From Alphaproteobacteria bacterium (GTDB lineage Bacteria; Pseudomonadota; Alphaproteobacteria; UBA9219; RGZA01), in the NCBI GenBank assembly GCA_033762625.1, contig JANRLI010000005.1, positions 1-64,000 of the forward strand: DNA of 64,000 nucleotides, in the 5' to 3' direction. The position numbers and the translations under genes were made by a program. Positions 60,458 to 64,000 of this stretch are shown piece after piece (position 1 is the first letter of the stretch; each line of letters starts with the position of its first letter). The notes under the pieces are model-generated. The model worked only from the letters and a program-made list of their open reading frames with translations. It was not told the DNA's origin and did no database searches.

Positions 60458-61006
60458 TCATTTTACCGCCAACATACGAAGGATGGAATTGCGTGCAGGA
60501 ACGGGGTTGCGCGTGTCATCCACGCGGTCGGCTGTTTTGAAACCGGCTTCGAGTAACATGCGTTTTAGCTTGGTTTCATCAAAGCCGTTGATATGCCCCA
60601 TGCCGGGGATTTTATATTCGCTTTCGGTCATCCAGCCGCCGAACAAGTAAGACATGGCGTCTTCAAAGGCATCACCGGTAGGGTTCAGCCACGGCACATT
60701 GGCGTGTTCGGCCCAATCATTCTTGGCGACGCGTTCACAGATCCAGCGTGCATCAGGGCAGGTGATGTCCAAAACACCGCCCGGTTTCAAAATGCGCAGG
60801 ATGTCTTTCAGCACGGCAGGCGCGATGAATTTATCAAGGTGTTCAATCACATCGCCGAAGTAAATTTTGGTCGCCATATCATCCGGGAAAGGATAGGGGA
60901 GTTTGCGCAGATCATGCTGCACATTCACGCGCGGCCACGGATGAAAATCAACGCAGATATTTGCATCGGGTTTGGGATGGGGGCCTGAGCCAAGATCGAT
61001 GATCAT
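60458..61006 (-). CDS. SAM-dependent methyltransferase
   Basis: A 182-residue class I methyltransferase, MIIDLGSGPHPKPDANICVDFH being motif I, YFGDVIEHLDKF the post-I segment and ILKPGGVLDITCPDARWI motif VI. It overlaps the upstream glycosyltransferase gene by four bases. Methyltransferases of this size often modify surface glycans or their carriers. Confidence 0.87.
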   Translation of the reverse strand: MIIDLGSGPHPKPDANICVDFHPWPRVNVQHDLRKLPYPFPDDMATKIYFGDVIEHLDKFIAPAVLKDILRILKPGGVLDITCPDARWICERVAKNDWAEHANVPWLNPTGDAFEDAMSYLFGGWMTESEYKIPGMGHINGFDETKLKRMLLEAGFKTADRVDDTRNPVPARNSILRMLAVK

Positions 61007-61989
61007 TGAATAACTTTTAGGATATCGGAAAGCGTGTGTTCGATGAGGTGATTGGATGTAACGTAATCATATGCCTTTTTAATCTGACCCGGCCAGTTTT
61101 TATTCGGGTGCTTAAAGTCGCGCATAAAATGCAGTAATTCGGCATCATCGGTATAGGTAAAGCCGTATTGTTGCATCAATTCCGCGCCCGCAATCCGCCG
61201 CGCCGCCCACGGGGTTTCATTCAGCATTGCTTCCAGCAATACCAATCCGAACCCCTCCTTTTCGGAATGGAGGATGAGGAGGTCCGCTTCACACATCGCA
61301 TCCATCACGGTTTGCTTATCATCCAGTAAAAGCGGTTTGACGAATTGGGATGCGGCAGGCATTGCACCCGCACGGTTATCATAGCCCGTGAGCACCAAGG
61401 TGGTATCGCTTACGCCTGTCTGATTGAATACCTCCACCAACTCGCGCATTTTTTTGTGTGGCCAATATCCGCCGCACGACAGAAACATTTTTGGCGTGGT
61501 GATAGCATGCGCAGCACGGAACCCTTCGCGGCCCAAGGATACGTCCGCACGGATGCCATGGCGCACTTCCACCGCTTTATGTGCGACATTGTGTTTTTCA
61601 ACATGTGCCCAATCAGCAGGCGTTGAGCACCCCAGCCAACGCGCACCGTGTAATGCTTCAAGTGCAACTGGTGTTTCGGATGGCAGAATAAGCATATACA
61701 GGATGGGTGATGGAATTTTTGCGGCGTTTTTCAATACAAAATCCTGCACCGCGACATCCGCGCCATGCACGATAATCAAATCGAATTTCTGGGTGAGGAT
61801 CTGGCCATCGCTGGTGACATGCACGCCGCCGCGGTCGCCTTCATGTTGGCCAGCAAGAACCGATGCGTTATGCCCTGCCGCGACGGCAGCTTCCGCCATA
61901 TCGCGCACATAATATTCACTCCCGCCAGGATATGGTGGATAGCGGTGAACAACAAAAAGAAGATTAAACGTGCGAGGCGGCGCGCCCAC
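61003..61989 (-). CDS. Family 4 glycosyltransferase (GT-B)
   Basis: A 328-residue GT-B enzyme, FVVHRYPPYPGGSEYYVRDMAEAAVAAGH at the start and the donor-site SEKEGFGLVLLEAMLNETP with the E-x7-E motif. Middle segments FLSCGGYWPHKKMRELVEVFNQT and LVLTGYDNRAG fit the family. It is first of the glycan cluster, and the NYN gene lies five bases upstream, so they are co-transcribed. Confidence 0.9.
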   Translation of the reverse strand: MGAPPRTFNLLFVVHRYPPYPGGSEYYVRDMAEAAVAAGHNASVLAGQHEGDRGGVHVTSDGQILTQKFDLIIVHGADVAVQDFVLKNAAKIPSPILYMLILPSETPVALEALHGARWLGCSTPADWAHVEKHNVAHKAVEVRHGIRADVSLGREGFRAAHAITTPKMFLSCGGYWPHKKMRELVEVFNQTGVSDTTLVLTGYDNRAGAMPAASQFVKPLLLDDKQTVMDAMCEADLLILHSEKEGFGLVLLEAMLNETPWAARRIAGAELMQQYGFTYTDDAELLHFMRDFKHPNKNWPGQIKKAYDYVTSNHLIEHTLSDILKVIQ

Positions 61990-61994
61990 AGCTT

Positions 61995-62657
61995 TTACGC
62001 AACCTGCGAATTATCTGGCGCAGCTTCATCGCCATCTTCATCAAGGTCATCAAGGATGGGGGATGGTTCGCGCGATGGTTGGTCATTACGTGAACCGTGC
62101 GGTTGCGGACCGGCTGCTGCGTTCTGACCGCCAGCGCGTGCGATTAAATTTGCAAGCTCAGCCAGTTCAATGAAGTTATCGGCTGCGCGGCGCAACTCAT
62201 CGGCCACCATGGGCGGGGATGAACGCATGGTCGATACAACGCTGACGCGCACACCCTTGCGTTGGCATGCTTCAACCAAACGGCGGAAGTCGCCATCGCC
62301 GGAGAAGATGATGATGTGATCGACCTTTTCGGCCATTTCCAGAACGTCAATCGCCAGCTCGATATCCATATTGCCTTTGATTTTGCGGCGACCAAATGCA
62401 TCGGTGTATTCTTTGGTTGGTTTGGTAACCATGGAATAGCCGTTGTAATCCAGCCAATCGACCAGTGGGCGGATGGGGGAGTATTCTTGGTCTTCCACTA
62501 ATGCGGTATAATAGAATGCACGGATCAGGCGGCCGCGCTGCGCGAATACCTCCAGCAATCTGCGATAGTCGATATCAAATCCAAGGCCACGGGCGGCAGC
62601 GTATAAATTCGCGCCATCAATAAACAGGGCGCAGCGCTCTTCTTTGTAAAACAGCAT
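61995..62657 (-). CDS. NYN domain protein (LabA/DUF88 family)
   Basis: A 220-residue protein. The NYN nuclease-like fold covers residues 8-170, with acidic metal-binding residues in ALFIDGANLYAAARGL, KGNMDIELAIDVLEMA and IIFSGDGDFRRLVEAC. A Gly/Ser/Asp-rich disordered tail follows (about 175-220). Family members act in RNA processing or degradation. In many alphaproteobacteria it lies next to smpB and rpoZ; here it is near rpoZ (divergent) but 15 kb from smpB. Confidence 0.9.
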   Translation of the reverse strand: MLFYKEERCALFIDGANLYAAARGLGFDIDYRRLLEVFAQRGRLIRAFYYTALVEDQEYSPIRPLVDWLDYNGYSMVTKPTKEYTDAFGRRKIKGNMDIELAIDVLEMAEKVDHIIIFSGDGDFRRLVEACQRKGVRVSVVSTMRSSPPMVADELRRAADNFIELAELANLIARAGGQNAAAGPQPHGSRNDQPSREPSPILDDLDEDGDEAAPDNSQVA

Positions 62658-62874
62658 GGCAGTATCTCCTAAAATCCCAAATTTCTTATTTATCCGGATA
62701 TTTACTTTTTTTGATTTTTATTTCCGAAAACCCAATCTGTTCATAGCATTACCCTGTTTTTTAATGAAGCGCAAGCTGCCCTAAACCCGCCCCATTGAAT
62801 TAGTTGTTTACAAAAACCATTCTGGTCATTATCAAAACCCTTAATAACCACTTCATATTACAGGATGTCGCCCG

Positions 62875-63294
62875 ATGGCACGCGTTACCGTTGAAGATTG
62901 CATTTTACTTGTTCCTAATCGTTTTGAATTGGTGATGATGGCTGGACAGCGCGCACGCGAAATCGCATCTGGCGCAGCGCTGCACGTTGACCGCGACCGC
63001 GATAAAAATCCGGTGGTAGCGCTTCGCGAGATTGCTGAAGAAAAACTCAGCCTTGAGGGCATGAAGGAAAGCCTTGTGAAAGGTTACCAACGCCGCGTTG
63101 ACAGTGACAGCAGCGAAGAAGAACTAAAGGAATTGATGGCGGAAGAACAAAAATGGGCAACCGCTGCCGCAGCAATGGCCGAAGGCATGGCTGGCGCTGA
63201 TGAAGATGAAGAAGATGATGAAGAAGGCGCAGCCGATGAAGAATTGAACGAAGTTCAATTCGAAGACGCATCACCCGATGATCTTAAGGAATAA
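62875..63294 (+). CDS. rpoZ: RNA polymerase omega subunit
   Basis: A 139-residue omega subunit that aids RNA polymerase assembly and can bind ppGpp. The conserved part is [33 protein letters not shown] and [14 protein letters not shown]. The tail is long and acidic ([12 protein letters not shown]), as in several alphaproteobacteria. A strong terminator follows. An RSH gene is next, the common order. Confidence 0.97.
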   Translation: MARVTVEDCILLVPNRFELVMMAGQRAREIASGAALHVDRDRDKNPVVALREIAEEKLSLEGMKESLVKGYQRRVDSDSSEEELKELMAEEQKWATAAAAMAEGMAGADEDEEDDEEGAADEELNEVQFEDASPDDLKE

Positions 63295-63330
63295 GGTCAA
63301 GCGTCACACCACGACGTTTTAACCAAGTTA

Positions 63331-63357
63331 AAACCCCGCAAAATGCGGGGTTTTTTT
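63331..63357 (+). terminator. Rho-independent terminator after rpoZ
   Basis: AAACCCCGC-AAAAT-GCGGGG with a run of seven T, ending rpoZ transcription. The next gene starts 31 bp later, so it needs its own promoter or read-through. Confidence 0.9.
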
Positions 63358-63387
63358 ATTTGCTGGTTTTGTGTGTAAGCTAAGGGT

Positions 63388-64000
63388 ATGGCTCTCTATC
63401 CCTTGGATGAAAAAAGCATATATAAAACGCTGCATGATGGCATTGTGTCCTATGCGGGCGAGCTTTCACCACGGCAGCAAGCATGGCTTAGGAATGCAAT
63501 CAATGAAGCGGTGCAATTTCCCGTCACAGATGTAGTAAGTAACCGCTTGTTCAGTGACCCCTTCAAGGTCGCAGGAATTTTAATTGAAGAAAAACAAAGT
63601 CTGGAAATCATTATCGCCAGCCTGATTTACAGCCGCGTTAAAAAAGAACTGCTTTCCGAAGATGCGTATCTGAAAAAACTGGAAGACATCGCATTGAAGT
63701 ACAATGCAGATGTTCAGCGCATGGTCCGTTTTGCTTTGCAAGAAGCCTATACGGATATGCCGAAAGTCAGCCGAAAATTGCAACAAAAATTCGATGCAAG
63801 CAACGAAGCACGCAAAGCGCATTTTGCTGCTATTCGCCAAGAGAAGAAAATCAACCCCGGTGCAAAGGCCAAACCGCAACAAACGCTGGAAGAAAAACAA
63901 ACCAGTATTTTTGTGCGCTATGTTGATAGCCGTAATCCTGTGCCATCCAGCCAGGCGATACGCATTGCAGACCGGTGGGTATTGTTACAGGACATTGATC
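63388..64000 (+). CDS. RSH (RelA/SpoT)-like protein with altered HD domain, partial
   Basis: The first 204 residues, starting MALYPLDEKSIYKTLHDG; the rest is beyond the window. FSDPFKVAGILIEEKQSLEIIIASLIYSRVKKELL follows the HPLEVAxIL and ALLHDVVED segments of RSH hydrolase domains, and IRIADRWVLLQDI follows KLADRLHNM. The His and Asp metal ligands are replaced, so hydrolase activity is probably lost. Position directly after rpoZ is where relA/spoT lies in alphaproteobacteria. The synthetase domain cannot be checked here. Confidence 0.6.
   Translation, partial: MALYPLDEKSIYKTLHDGIVSYAGELSPRQQAWLRNAINEAVQFPVTDVVSNRLFSDPFKVAGILIEEKQSLEIIIASLIYSRVKKELLSEDAYLKKLEDIALKYNADVQRMVRFALQEAYTDMPKVSRKLQQKFDASNEARKAHFAAIRQEKKINPGAKAKPQQTLEEKQTSIFVRYVDSRNPVPSSQAIRIADRWVLLQDID

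Noticed and set aside
1-64000. tRNA, rRNA, tmRNA and CRISPR loci.
   Set aside because: Scanned by eye for T-loop-like GTTCRA motifs in gaps, long conserved RNA segments and regularly spaced repeats; the hits found lie inside protein genes and no array was seen.

Overview
The window is a gene-dense piece of a chromosome from an alphaproteobacterium. The evidence is gene content and order: a divergent bolA / J-domain / cobS block, dapA-smpB, an NYN gene followed by rpoZ and an RSH gene, a coq7-type hydroxylase, and cytochrome c maturation system I. I cannot name the genus. Base composition is moderate (about half GC by eye). Catabolism looks like that of a free-living aerobe: beta-oxidation, intracellular polyhydroxyalkanoate depolymerase and c-type cytochromes. 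No rRNA, tRNA, CRISPR array, transposase or intact prophage was recognised.

Layout. 1-2.5 kb: partial cobS, J-domain gene, bolA and a ribbon-helix-helix regulator. 2.5-4.1 kb: a compact arsenic cassette, with an aquaglyceroporin divergent from arsR-arsC and two matching TGTC-N10-GACA operators. 4.1-10.3 kb: aroB-aroK, a large exported unknown, an RNA-modification run (rsmD, a large-subunit pseudouridine synthase) and tadA. 10.4-12 kb: ccmD-ccmE-ccmG-ccmH. 12.3-20.5 kb: a histone-H1-like/NTF2 fusion, dsbB, coq7, HNH, esterase, SIMPL, GST, nitronate-monooxygenase-like, MAPEG and phhB genes. 21-28 kb: a secreted proline-rich unknown, M48 peptidase, phaZ, a SYLF protein and an ABC-2 exporter. 28-35 kb: an EAL-like protein and a fad cluster. 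35.7-42.8 kb: an HD protein, an ArnT-like transferase with a LAB_N partner, ccmC-ccmB-ccmA, a LOG protein and a small coiled-coil protein. 42.8-46.3 kb: lytic transglycosylase divergent from dapA-smpB. 46.3-62 kb: a stretch with two AT-richer orphan genes, OYE, pheT-gckA-pheS, rplT-rpmI, recN and a surface-glycan cluster. 62-64 kb: NYN, rpoZ and the start of an RSH gene.

The most interesting signal is a family of short palindromic elements. Each has a conserved left arm (CGCCATTCGCTCTG), a conserved right arm (CAACCGCTCGGGCG) and a variable but self-complementary core. There are five clear copies, all in the same orientation and all in or beside minus-strand genes. One lies in frame inside pheS, adding about 27 residues next to the active site. 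One lies in the N-terminal coding region of the pseudouridine synthase. Their behaviour recalls the Rickettsia palindromic elements that insert into genes.

Other points for a second look are tandem long hairpins with shared CTAGTG ends, two genes whose ATG directly follows a terminator-like hairpin, an orphan gene with a possible LPD7-like domain that ends at a known-looking GTCATTGCGAG repeat, a glycerate kinase gene inside the pheST operon, and a split cytochrome c maturation set with no ccmF in view.
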